Source: Pterobdella sp. o SKG-2022 (taxonomy: Eukaryota; Annelida; Clitellata; Hirudinida; Piscicolidae). From it: 64,000 bases of DNA. The DNA is taken from contig OZ038320.1 of NCBI GenBank assembly GCA_964035795.1, forward strand, positions 17,192,589-17,256,588, read 5' to 3'. Below, piece after piece: positions 48,100-60,000 of the stretch (the first letter of the stretch is position 1; the number at the start of each line of letters is the position of its first letter). Below the pieces are notes generated by a model. That model was not told where the DNA came from. It did not search any database and was given only the letters and a program-made list of their open reading frames with translations. Both the position numbers and the translations under genes were made by a program.

Positions 48100-50520
48100 A
48101 AAAAAATTTGAAACTATTGTTCAGAAGCGGAAAAGCCTTTAATTATACAGCGCTTGATTTGTGTTTGTAAAGTTAGATCTTTGTCAAAATGGACACCAAG
48201 ATTTTTAACAGAATCGGAAGGAATTATATGATCATTTAACATACGAACTGGTTGAGTATGCAGTTTGCATTTGCTTTTACATGTTGAGAACCAAATGACT
48301 TCAGTTTTTGAACTATTGAGTTTCATTTGGTTGGCTTTCATCCAAGCTGCAATTTCATCAAAACACTGACATTCTTTCTTGCAACTCCATTGATGCATCA
48401 AATGAACAATGCCCATATAATTGAGTGTCGTCGGCATATTGATGAATTCTCAAATTGTAAGAAGCTGCAATCTTTTCCAAATCAGCTCTGTATAAAGTGA
48501 ACAAAAGCGGCTCAAGAACAGAAACTTGTGGTACTCCAGTAGAGAATACTTTTGGTGCTGATTCTGTTTTGAGGCATTTGACGTTGAATGATCTGTTGAA
48601 GAGGTAATTCCTAAACCATTCAAGAGTGAGGTCATTCAAGCCAAATGATTCATTCAATCTTCTGATTAATATTTGATGATCTATTAAATCAAAGGCAGAC
48701 AAAAGATCGAGAAAGACAAGAAGAGATATTTTATTGTTGTCAGCTGCTTCCAAAATATCAGTAGAAACCTTTAGTAATGCTGTTTCTGTTAAATGATTGC
48801 GACGATAAGCTGATTGAAAAGATGGTAATAAATTATTGTTGTTTAGGTGAGTGACAATTCTTGGAAGAACAATTTGTTCAAAAATTTTGAAAGCACGCTC
48901 AAGTTTGAAATTGGTCGGTATGATGAAAGGATCTTTTGGTCCAGATCTGATTTCTTTAAAAGCGGTGTGACGTAAGCATGTTTGAATTGACATGGAACTC
49001 ATCCAGTGGCAAAAGATAGATTGAAGATACTCAAAATGAATGGAGCAACTATAGTAGCTATCTTTTTCAGAAGCCAGGTTGGAATCGGGTCGTGTTCACA
49101 CTGTTCATTTGGAAGTTTCTGAATGGCATAGAGTAATTCAACTAACGTAACTTCATCGAAGCCATTCAAACCTAAATTTTCGTTGCATTTTGAAAATTCT
49201 GGTGCATCAGATGATCGGATAGAGATCTTTGCTGTTTCAATTTTCTCTAGTGAATAAGAATGATACTCTTGAGCATTGATGTTACCAGCAGAATTTTTTC
49301 TTCTTTCTGAAATTTTATTAATGAACTTCCAAGTGTTTAATGGTTTGCTTTTGGGATCCATGAGTTTTGCACCCCAATACTCTTTTTTCTTCTGTCTACA
49401 TAGTCCTATGAATATTTGTTTCTGATTGACCCAGGCTTTCAAATCAACTTTACATTTGTTTTTTCTGTATCTAAATTCAAGTTTTCTTTTAAGACGTTTT
49501 GCATCATGACATTCTTGATCGAACCATGGGTCAGATGATCTTTGATGAATTCAAATAGTCTTAATGAGTAGCATCTTGTCAAGAGTTGTTGAAAGTGTAA
49601 AATTGTGAAGTTGAAGAGCTGAGTCAACATCAAGATTAGTGGCAGAAGCTATGAAAGAGTTTTCAACTTCATGAGCAAAACTCTCAACATCCAAAAGTTT
49701 CCATTGTCTCACTTTGCGTTCAATGTAAATAGGTGGAGGCTTTGTTAGTGAACATTTCCAGATTAACAGTTTGTGATCTGATATGCCTGTCTCATAGTGC
49801 TTCATTTTGAATTTCTGTTTACAGGCAACAACATCAAGCCATCCACCTAATTTATGAGTTGGTTGGTCTATAGATGAATGAAAATAATGAAAAGCGAGAA
49901 GGTTAAAGAATTTTTGAGTAAGTGTATCATCTTGTTCCAAGTGAAAGTTAAAGTTTTCTAAGATTATAACTTCTTCATTGTAGGTTGACAAGGTGTTCAT
50001 GATCTTTGAAAAATCATCATAAAACCCACTAGAAGCATAACCTGTTCGGTACACAACCAAGACAATAACAGATCTTGACTTTGAGCTGATTCTAACACAG
50101 ATGTGCTCAAAATAAATAGACTGTTTAGCAACATACAGTGGAAAAAGTTCAAATCCAGTATTGACAACAGCTGCGACTTCTCCGTGGTTGGTAGAAAGCT
50201 TATTGATTTTGTCAGGCTTCCTTTGTCGTGCTTGTTCATGAACTTTCATACCTTCTTGTCTGAGTAAACTGATACAAACTGAGTCCAAATCATGCTATGT
50301 TTCAGCTAAAAACAATCAGTTTTCTTCATTTTGATTTTTTCTAAAAACATCCTCGACCTTATTATGTAATAATCTGATGTTGAAGAAGCCAAAAGAAATA
50401 GAAAAATCTTTTTTTACTATTTCAGGACGGAATGCAGATGGCCTTGGAAAGGAAATAGACTGAAGGTGTTTTCGTCGTCTTTCTTGAACTTTTCAGTCAG
50501 CTCTGTTTCCGCGGTAGTGC
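48100..50520 (-). mobile_element. Decayed CR1/L2-type LINE with endonuclease and RT, 3' part lost
   Basis: Minus strand, 5' to 3': endonuclease (TNHGEVAAVVNTGFELFPLY, VIILENFNFHLEQ, SIDQPTHKLGGWLDVVA, ETGISDHKLLIW), a linker with SIKNVMMQNVLKENLNL, WVNQKQIFIGLCRQKKKEYW, then RT (CEHDPIPTWLLKKIATIV, FQSAYRRNHLTETALLK, VFLDLLSAFDLIDHQILI, STGVPQVSVLEPLLFTLY, HQYADDTQLYGHC). The RT motif YADD is intact and the VPQG motif reads VPQV. The frame ends in the thumb near 48.11 kb. Three main frames are broken by few shifts, so it is younger-looking than the other copies. Same family as 36.06-37.67 kb. Confidence 0.9.
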
Positions 50521-51690
50521 CATCTTTTTCAATTTCTAGCTATTCCTAGGCTTTCTTTATGTCGTTTTATTTTGTGACTTAAGACCATCTCATGATTATT
50601 GAAAAGATTAGAATTATCAATATTGACAAAAAATAATTAAGTGAAAAAATTGAAAATTCTTTATAAAGAAGAAATGCTTAAGTTAATTATAAAAACACAC
50701 AATTTAAAGCTTTTTTTGGAAACCATCGACATTTGGGTTTAATAACAATAAAAAGTGTTTTTCTATACTTTTGAATGAAGTTTTTTAGTATTGAAATTTA
50801 TCTTTTAAGTAGGAATGACTCTCAGGGCGTTAGGATTTCGGTTCCAGAGTGCTTATCCATGCGTTTGGGTTATTGAAAATTTTTTTGCAAGAATGAGTTA
50901 AAACTAGTTTAAATTGTTTTTATCTATTTTTTTTCATAATATAAAAAAAACACTTCAAATACGCCTAGTCAATTTTTTTCGGAATACAAGCTGAGAGGAT
51001 GCGGAATATCAGACAAACAATAGAGTAATAATAACCAGTGGTAGTGGAAACATATATGAAATGAATTATAAAAATTAGAAAAACTTTTAAATTAAGCTTT
51101 TTCATATTTCAGTAATTTTTTAGTTCAAAATGTCCATTTTTTCATTTCAAATCTCCATAAGCCTAGTGACTGCACTGTGTGGGATGGGACTGTTAGTGGT
51201 CTTTTAAAAAAATATTCCATTATAAAAATGTTAATCCATGGTAGACTTCGTCAATCATGTCAGAACATGGTACTCATTTTTTGTTTGTGTTGACTGCTTC
51301 CAAAGGATCCTCCATCATTTCAGCAAATCTTCTACCCAACTCTTCAACAAAACTGGCAGTAGAGGGACCGCAACAAACCGTGGTCTAGAATGCGCTGGGT
51401 TGAAAAATGTCACTACAATAATATTCCTACTTAGCTCTGAAATTGTATGATCTGCTTTCAAGTTTTTTAATTTAAGTTTTTTAGAAGCGTTGTTTCAATT
51501 GATTACCTTTCGAGTGCTGGTGTAATGCTGGTTAGCTTTTAATGAGTGATAACGTATCGAGTCTTATAAGAAAAATATTCATAGCACTATTTTGAGTTTT
51601 TTTCGGAACTCTGTTGTATCTCAATTTTTTTTATCCTCCAAAACCATAAGCAACGTTTGAGTGTTTTTTTTTCATGTATAAAAGCGAAAT
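50521..51690. other. Intergenic spacer between LINE remnants
   Basis: AT-rich, no gene supported. The plus-strand frame at 51238-51450 has no family motif. Confidence 0.45.
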
Positions 51691-53400
51691 AAACTCAAAA
51701 GGATAAAGTTTGACTGCTTGAACTACCGGGGAATCACTCTACTTTCTAATGCAGGCAAAATCTTTGCTCGTGTGCTCCTGAATAGACTAGTACCTATTAT
51801 CGCAGAAGACCCTTTTCCAGAAACTCAGTGTGGCTTCAGAACCAACCGGGTATCTTAGACATGGTTTTTGTCCTTCAGCCGCTCCAAGAAAAGTGTCAAG
51901 AGCAGAACAACGGACTGTAGATAACGTTTTTCGACTTACCAAGGCTTTTGACGCCTCGGCTGTTCCCCAAAGTTTCTCAGTATGGTCATCCAAATGCATG
52001 AAGACTAGCACGGCCAAGTTAGTTCAAACAGCGACCTCTCTATGCCTTTCTCTATTGTCAACAGTGTGAAACAGGGTTGTGTTCTGACTCCAACTTTGTT
52101 CAGCTTCCTTTTCAAGCAGGCTATGGAAGACCTTGACGATGGAGTTGCTGTATAAATCCACACCTGCCTCGAAGGCAGTCTATTCCTTAGTAGACCGCAG
52201 GCCCAAACAAAGACTCGTGAGCATATATTTCGAGACCTTCTATTTGTCGACAACGTTGCTTTTATTGCACATATCAAAAGAACCTTGCAGCATCTGACCT
52301 CTTGCTTCGCAGAAACTGTCCAGCTCTTTGATTTCAAGGTCGGCCTTCACATACTCATCTACTTGGGCTGTACAAGCACATCAGATGCCAAGATCAACAG
52401 AAAAGAAGACAACAGACTGGCCAAGTCAAATAACGCTTTTGCAGACTGTACAAGAGTCTGGAAAAACAAACATTTGAAGAAGAGTACCAAGATCAGAGTG
52501 TACAGAGCCGTCATACTCACCACTCCACTGTACGGGTCTGAGGCATAGGTAACGTATCGCCACGACTCTTGGAGCGTTCCCATCAGCGCTGTCTCCGCAT
52601 TATTCTCAACATTCACTGGAATGATTACGTCACAAACGTTGAATTTTTGAACAGACGATAACCTGTATTGAGACCACGCTGCTGTAATCACAGCTACGCT
52701 CGGCAAGACATGTCTCCAGAATAAACCATTATCGCCTGCCCAAGATGGTCTTGTATGGCGAGCTTTCCACTAGCCACCATGACAGAGGGCACCAAAGAGG
52801 CTTTATAAAGACTCTCTGAAGAAATCTTTCAGTACCTACTACATTGACCATAGCCAGTGGTCTACTTTGACTGTTGACCGTGGCACCACATCACCCATCA
52901 GGCTGCTTCTTTTTTTGAGAATTTTTAAAAATCAATCTTAAGGAAAAACGCCGCAAAAGAGAAAATCGTGGAATCTCAGCAGTCGTACTTAACGTGAGCT
53001 TTGACTGCAGTCGCTGTAGCCGCGGTGCTCATCTTGCATTGGCCTAGTCAGCCATAAGCACGCTTGCAGTAGATGTGGGAAGCCTTCTTCTTAAAAGCTT
53101 TGTTCGCGAAGTCAAGCCAAAAGATGGAAGTGAAATCTTCATTTTACTGGGGGATGTTTTAGTAGATAAAGCCTTTGCATTGGAAGACTCCGATATGTTG
53201 TTTAAGCCTTTTGAAGCTGATGATGCTCGTCCTTCGCGGGCGAAGACGACCACGACTTCTATTCCTGGGTTCTGTGGGTGCGAAGATAGCTGGTCAAGCC
53301 AATTTTGCACTGAATTGCCTTGAACAGTGTGGACAGGAATACGCTGTAGTAGAAGAAGCAGTACTCACTCTTATTTTGCGACGCTGGCGTTTTTGATCCT
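51690..53400 (+). mobile_element. 5'-truncated LINE (RTE-like), plus strand
   Basis: Starts in the RT with NYRGITLLSNAGKIFARVLL and NRLVPIIAEDPFPETQCGFR, then NSVKQGCVLTPTLFSFLFKQ, an LFVDNVAFIAH block in place of FADD, KIRVYRAVILTTPLYGSEA, a GELSTSHHDRGHQ-like region and a Cys/His tail (CSRCSRGAH). Stops and frameshifts throughout. Noticeably GC-richer than the surrounding DNA. Its 3' end meets the related copy on the opposite strand. Confidence 0.85.
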
Positions 53401-55860
53401 GTTCTTCCACACGCCTCGTTTTAAAGCTAGACACACCAATGGAAACAGTGCTGCGCCAGGTAGGCCGGTCTTGGGCTATTTCTTCCCAAGTGACAGAATC
53501 AATGTTGCAATGTTTCAGAAAAACCTTCAGTCTGTCCTTATATCGCTTTTTTTGACGTCCAAAAGAGCGCTTGCCTTCAATCAGCTCACTAGAAAGCAGT
53601 CACTTTGGTAAACCTTCATTGGGCATTCTTAGTACGTGCTTTGCCCATTTGAGCTGGAAGTGCTTGAGAAACGTATGAATGCTTTCCATGTTAGCTTTTC
53701 GGAGTAGTAATTCTGTGCCAGACACTGTCCTGCTATTGGATTTGAAGCAGTTTCCGAAAGGCATTACATGTGGAAAGAATTTAGTTGCTTGACTACACAC
53801 AGTCTGTGTTTTGCAGGCGTATAGTAGTGTAGAAAGAACGATTGCACGGTACACCTTCAGCTTGGTCAAAAGGCTGATTTTTCTTCTCTGCCACACTTTC
53901 TCTCTGAATCTTCCGAGAGCCGTGCTGGCTCTGGTGATTCTGTAGAAAATCTCTTCATCGATACTGACAGTGTGTTGTCAAGGTACATAAACTTTTCTGC
54001 CATTGTAAGCTGTTGGCTCTGTGTAGGAAGCTTTAGAGGAAGGCTGGTATATCACTAGTTTTTTTGATACCTATTGTCAAGCCAAAGTGGACACGGGCTT
54101 TGGCGAACCGGATTAAGCTTTTCTGCATATTCGGCTGTGTGCCAGCATTCAATGCGCAGTCGTTAAAAAAGAGAAAATCGCGGGCAATTTCTTTCTGAAC
54201 TTTGGTTTTTGCCTGAAGCTTACGTAAGTTTGACAGCTTCCCATCAGTTCGGAATTTGAAGTCGACTCCAATGTCACGAAGGCGAAAAGCGTCAGTCAGC
54301 ATGGCTGAGAACATCATACTGAGAAGAGTTGGAGTAAGAATGCAGCCCTGTTTTACGCCGCTTGTGACTGGAAACTACTCTGAAAACACCCCATCATCCT
54401 GCACGCTGGCTTGCATGCCGTCGTGAAACTATCTAATCATAGTGATAAACTTAGCAAGGTAGCTGAACTTGGCCATGATCTCTCAGAATCCTTTTCCTCA
54501 GACAGTGTCGAAAGCCTTCGTCAGGTTCACAAAAGTGGTGTAAAGACCAACGTTCCGTTTTTGACACTTTTCCTGGAGTTGATGGGCTGCTAAGATCATG
54601 TCCGCTGAGCCGTGCTCTGGTCTAAACTCGCACTGATTTTTGGCAAAAGGCCGTCTTCCAGTGGTCAATCAAGCGGTTCAGCAGAACTCTAGCCAAGATC
54701 TTTCCGGCGAGAGAGTAGTGAAAAACAACGAGGGTTGTCGCGTGTCTGATGATTTCGTTTGCGCTTGTATAGGTGGACTATTGAAGCATCTTTTAGTTTT
54801 TGTGGAATAAGCTCTTGTTTTCACATAGACTGGAATAGCTCAGATAGGTTCCTGATCATGATTAGGCCACCAAAGGCGTAGATTTCCGCAGAGATGAAGT
54901 CAGCATCAGGGCCTTTTCACTTGACAGCCGCTTCACTGCTTTTTCTACTTCTGCTTCAGTAGAAACGTCGGCAAGAGAGTGCTTGATTGAGACTTGGGGT
55001 AGTCTTGCGATCATTTCCTCGTTAATGTGGGAGAAGCGGTTGAGAACACAATTGAAGTGCTCTGCTCAGCGTTCAAGAACTTTCTTCTTGTCTGTGATCA
55101 GTACGTTCCCAGCTGCGCTAAAAATGGAAGACTGACAGACAAAGTTGGTCTGTAGACAGTCTTGAGTGCACTGTAGTAGTTCTTCAAGTCATTGTGATCA
55201 GCAAAACATTGGATTTCGTCGGCTTTCTCACTGAGCCATTCATCTTGCATTCGACTCAGCTCTAGCTGTATAGTTCTTCTGATGTTGCTTTCTTTGCTGT
55301 AAATGACAGTTAATTGAGATGTGCTCTGTGGAGACGGTGTTTCTCATCCAACAAGAACTGAATGCATTCATTGTTTTCATCGAACCAGTTTTTGTGTTTT
55401 TCTTTAGGGCACCCACCGCTTCTAAGGCTACAACATAGACGATATCTTTGAATGTCGCCCAGTCAAACTCAGCATTCTATGAGCCAAAGCTCTGCCGTTG
55501 CAGTTTGCTGTCAAGTTTCTCAGTCAATGCCTGTTTGATGTGATCTCTATTAAGCTTGGAGAAATCCAGGCGTTTCAAGGCCTTTTTTCCTGCGGTCGTC
55601 TGTGCGGCTGAATCCTGATGTTCAGCTTTGAGCGCAAAAGGCGACGATCTGTACTCTGTACCTAGCCAGATCTTTTACAATCAGTGCAGACCTCCTTTCA
55701 GATCTGTCAGCTCGAGCACGATCTATCATGGTGCGCAAGTTCTATGTGCTTAAGGTGAATGGAATCACCTTTGTTGTTCTTGTTTATTTCTTACCGCTTT
55801 TGGTGGGACTCCACCAGCCACGGCTAGCTGGCCAGGATAGGGTGAAGCAGGCAATGTTTA
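53400..55860 (-). mobile_element. Internally deleted RTE-like LINE, minus strand
   Basis: Minus strand, 5' to 3': endonuclease start NLRTMIDRARADRSERRSAL and VKDLARYRVQIVAF near 55.7 kb; a jump past most of the endonuclease; mid-region (ERRAEHFN-like near 55.06 kb); RT remnants (VKQGCILTPTLLSMMFSAML near 54.33 kb, FRTDGKLSNLRKLQAKTKVQ, LFFNDCALNAG where FADDCAL is expected); then KLKVYRAIVLSTLLYACKT and FQLKWAKHVLRMPNEGLPK near 53.6 kb. The catalytic Ala-Asp of FADD is changed, and stops are many. Same kind of element as the plus-strand copy next to it. Confidence 0.85.
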
Positions 55861-57045
55861 AACACCTTTTCTAGTTTTTTCCCCAAACTAGAAAGAGAGC
55901 AGTGCTGTCCTAAAAAGGGCTGTTTCGTTGCTCAAGTGGCTGCCGAAACCCATCGCCACTTCTGTCGATAGAAGACGACCATATGGCTTGAGCCGCCTGT
56001 GTGTAGGGTTGCGACTACGACTAGCTGCATACCTATGCCTGTCACTTCGCCACTTCCACATCGCCGCAAGGCTTGAAGAAGAATTACGTAGTTACGATGA
56101 AGGTAACGGTAAACTAGAATAAAACAGTTGTATTTTAAAATTTTTTTGACCTAGTGGTAAAATTGATTAGTTAACGTTTTCATAACGATTAAATATTGTT
56201 GAATTTTAAAATTATAGAAAAAAGATTAGATTTTTGAAAGATTTCCAGTAGCCGTATAGCGAGTTAGAGCTTTTAGGGATCCAACCCGTGATATTCTAAG
56301 AGCTCATAAATTTTTAATCACAAAAATTTCAATAAGTATACAACGGTCGGTCTGACAAAACAGAAGCGGTTGCCTTGGAATACTCAATACGGCTTATCAT
56401 TGGCTTAACCTCAGAAAACGTACGGGCTATCAAAATTGCGATGACGTAGCCCAATAAAAGTAAACGAAACAAAGACATAGCAAGAAAATCTTACATTCAT
56501 GTGAGTTTTTTACGAAAAGCTTTGTGGATTTAGCTAAATAATCTTTGTTTCCTGTACTATTACGATTTTAAAAGAAACTAAATCCCAAGATTTGATATTT
56601 TATTTACCGGTAATTTAGCCACCGTATGAGACTGAATTGTAAATATCATAATATAAAACGTTCAAGCACCAACATCTCTATGTTAATGCTACTGTTCAAA
56701 GATGAATATAAATTTTATTCATACCAAAATAACTTTATAACTAAAACTAATGTTGATTAAGTTTGAAGGCTGAAAAAATGGAGGCAATGGCCTTGAAAGA
56801 AGCAAACTCTTAATACTACAAAATCAAACGTAAAAATAAATAAATTAAAGTAAGAGTATGAAATCTTTAAGTAGCCAATATCCGTTGCAAAGCATTAATA
56901 CAAAAGTTTCATTCCACAACCTCCTAGTAAAAGGTTAGAATGGAATAAAAAAGTAAAACAAAATTATGCTTTGAAGATGAGTTAAAAGTAAAAACAGAAT
57001 GTAAAATTTTTAATGTCAAAGTTTAAGCAAGAGAAGGCAATATAA
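55861..57045. other. Spacer between LINE and repeat-protein gene
   Basis: The first few hundred bases remain GC-richer and may be the LINE 5' end; the rest is AT-rich and should include the 3' UTR of the minus-strand repeat-protein gene. The plus-strand frame at 55928-56122 is not supported. Confidence 0.4.
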
Positions 57046-60000
57046 TCATAAAGTTTTAGTTTGATGGTTGATGTGATAGTGAGGGAGAGGGTAAACTGGA
57101 TGATTAACTGATGGTAGATGAGAGTGATGGTGTTGATGAGAAAAATGATGGTACTTAGGTACTACGTCTTGCGGCTCTTCAACCATCAATAACTTTTCTT
57201 TCTTTTTTGATGGGTCTTCTTTTGCTAATCGAATCATGGCTAACCGTATTTGGTTGAAACCCCGTTTTTTGGTAGTTTGAGATTCAGGCTGAACAATAGT
57301 AGCAACAGTCGAAACTGATGATTTAGAAGATTTTGACTTCTTTTTTTTACGCTTTTTTGCTTTATTGATAGTTTCAACTTTTTCTATGGATTGAATTCGA
57401 TGCTTAATCGTTGAGGAATTTGAAGTAAAGTTAATTTTTGAAAGTGGATCTGATTTGGTTGTGGAAGAAAGTTTCGAAACAAGACGATCAGGAGTAGATA
57501 TATTTTCGATATTATGACAACATTTATGAGAAGAAACAAAAGAAGAAGATGCATTTATAATGGTATCCGAAACAGTGAAAGAAATAAGAGAGACGGATTC
57601 AGAGGAAGTGGAGAAAACATTCTGATTTTGAGATATTAGAAGCAGTTCGATATGGCGGTCTGTTTGCGGTTCAAATCTTGAAGACTGTATTGAATATTCA
57701 TGGGAATGATGAACTGTGTTTGTGAGATTCAGTGAAGAGTTTTGGACAAAAAAATGGGAAGGTGGTATATTATCTTGAGATTCATTGGGAAAAATGTCAT
57801 TAGACAAATTCAAAAGTCGAGGATCCAAGTTGAGAAAATTATCGAGTTTGCACAAAACGTTTATGGCATCATTATGTTTTATCACATCTTCATTCTCTGC
57901 GATTTCAACCATGAAGTCATCAACTTTTTCTGAATCTTTCTTCATACGACTTTTCAATTGATTCTTATCTTCTACAGTATTTTGTACATTATCGACTTGA
58001 TCTACATTATTTTCGAGTTTATGTTCCTTCGTCGTTTCGATTGCAGATTTTGAAATACATTTTTCATTGACATTTTCAATTGGTAGCTGGTTGTTTTCAT
58101 TTTGAGCAACTTCTTCACACAATGAGTGCTTGTTTCTTTTCCTCACAACAGTTACAAATCCAGTGTCATCTACCAAATTACCGTCTTGCAGCTCTTTATC
58201 TAAATATTCTTGTTCCAAAATTATTTGCTTTTTATTCAAATCACCCAAAACCATTGAAACTACTTTGGTGTCAGTTCCTTGCAAATCTTCAGAAGCAGAG
58301 GTTTTGGTTAACGAACTTTTGGCAATAAAATCTCCCTTTTTATGTACACTTTCTTCATCCTGTCTGTCTCCTTCAATGAACGTGAGTAAGGTATTAATAT
58401 CGATTTTGTGAGCTCCCATTTCACACTTTTCGAGTTTGCACAAAACGTTTATGGCATCATTATGTTTTATCACATCTTCATTCTCTGCTATTTCAACCAT
58501 GAAGTCATCAACTTTTTCTGAATCTTTCTTCATACGACTTTTCAATTGATTCTTATCTTCTACAGTATTTTGTACATTATCGACTTGATCTACATTATTT
58601 TCGAGTTTATGTTCCTTCGTCGTTTCGATTGCAGATTTTGAAATACATTTTTCATTGACATTTTCAATTGGTAGCTGGTTGTTTTCATTTTGAGCAACTT
58701 CTTCACACAATGAGTGCTTGTTTCTTTTCCTCACAACAGTTACAAATCCAGTGTCATCTACCAAATTACCGTCTTGCAGCTCTTTATCTAAATATTCTTG
58801 TTCCAAAATTATTTGCTTTTTATTCAAATCACCCAAAACCATTGAAACTACTTTGGTGTCAGTTCCTTGCAAATCTTCAGAAGCAGAGGTTTTGGTTAAC
58901 GAACTTTTGGCAATAAAATCTCCCTTTTTATGTACACTTTCTTCATCCTGTCTGTCTCCTTCAATGAACGTGAGTAAGGTATTAATATCGATTTTGTGAG
59001 CTCCCATTTCACACTTTTCGAGTTTGCACAAAACGTTTATGGCATCATTATGTTTTATCACATCTTCATTCTCTGCTATTTCAACCATGAAGTCATCAAC
59101 TTTTTCTGAATCTTTCTTCATACGACTTTTCAATTGATTCTTATCTTCTACAGTATTTTGTACATTATCGACTTGATCTACATTATTTTCGAGTTTATGT
59201 TCCTTCGTCGTTTCGATTGCAGATTTTGAAATACATTTTTCATTGACATTTTCAATTGGTAGCTGGTTGTTTTCATTTTGAGCAACTTCTTCACACAATG
59301 AGTGCTTGTTTCTTTTCCTCACAACAGTTACAAATCCAGTGTCATCTACCAAATTACCGTCTTGCAGCTCTTTATCTAAATATTCTTGTTCCAAAATTAT
59401 TTGCTTTTTATTCAAATCACCCAAAACCATTGAAACTACTTTGGTGTCAGTTCCTTGCAAATCTTCAGAAGCAGAGGTTTTGGTTAACGAACTTTTGGCA
59501 ATAAAATCTCCCTTTTTATGTACACTTTCTTCATCCTGTCTGTCTCCTTCAATGAACGTGAGTAAGGTATTAATATCGATTTTGTGAGCTCCCATTTCAC
59601 ACTTTTCGAGTTTGCACAAAACGTTTATGGCATCATTATGTTTTATCACATCTTCATTCTCTGCTATTTCAACCATGAAGTCATCAACTTTTTCTGAATC
59701 TTTCTTCATACGACTTTTCAATTGATTCTTATCTTCTACAGTATTTTGTACATTATCGACTTGATCTACATTATTTTCGAGTTTATGTTCCTTCGTCGTT
59801 TCGATTGCAGATTTTGAAATACATTTTTCATTGACATTTTCAATTGGTAGCTGGTTGTTTTCATTTTGAGCAACTTCTTCACACAATGAGTGCTTGTTTC
59901 TTTTCCTCACAACAGTTACAAATCCAGTGTCATCTACCAAATTACCGTCTTGCAGCTCTTTATCTAAATATTCTTGTTCCAAAATTATTTGCTTTTTATT

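Noticed and set aside
51238..51450. 70-codon plus-strand ORF
   Set aside because: No motif; lies in AT-rich spacer next to LINE DNA.
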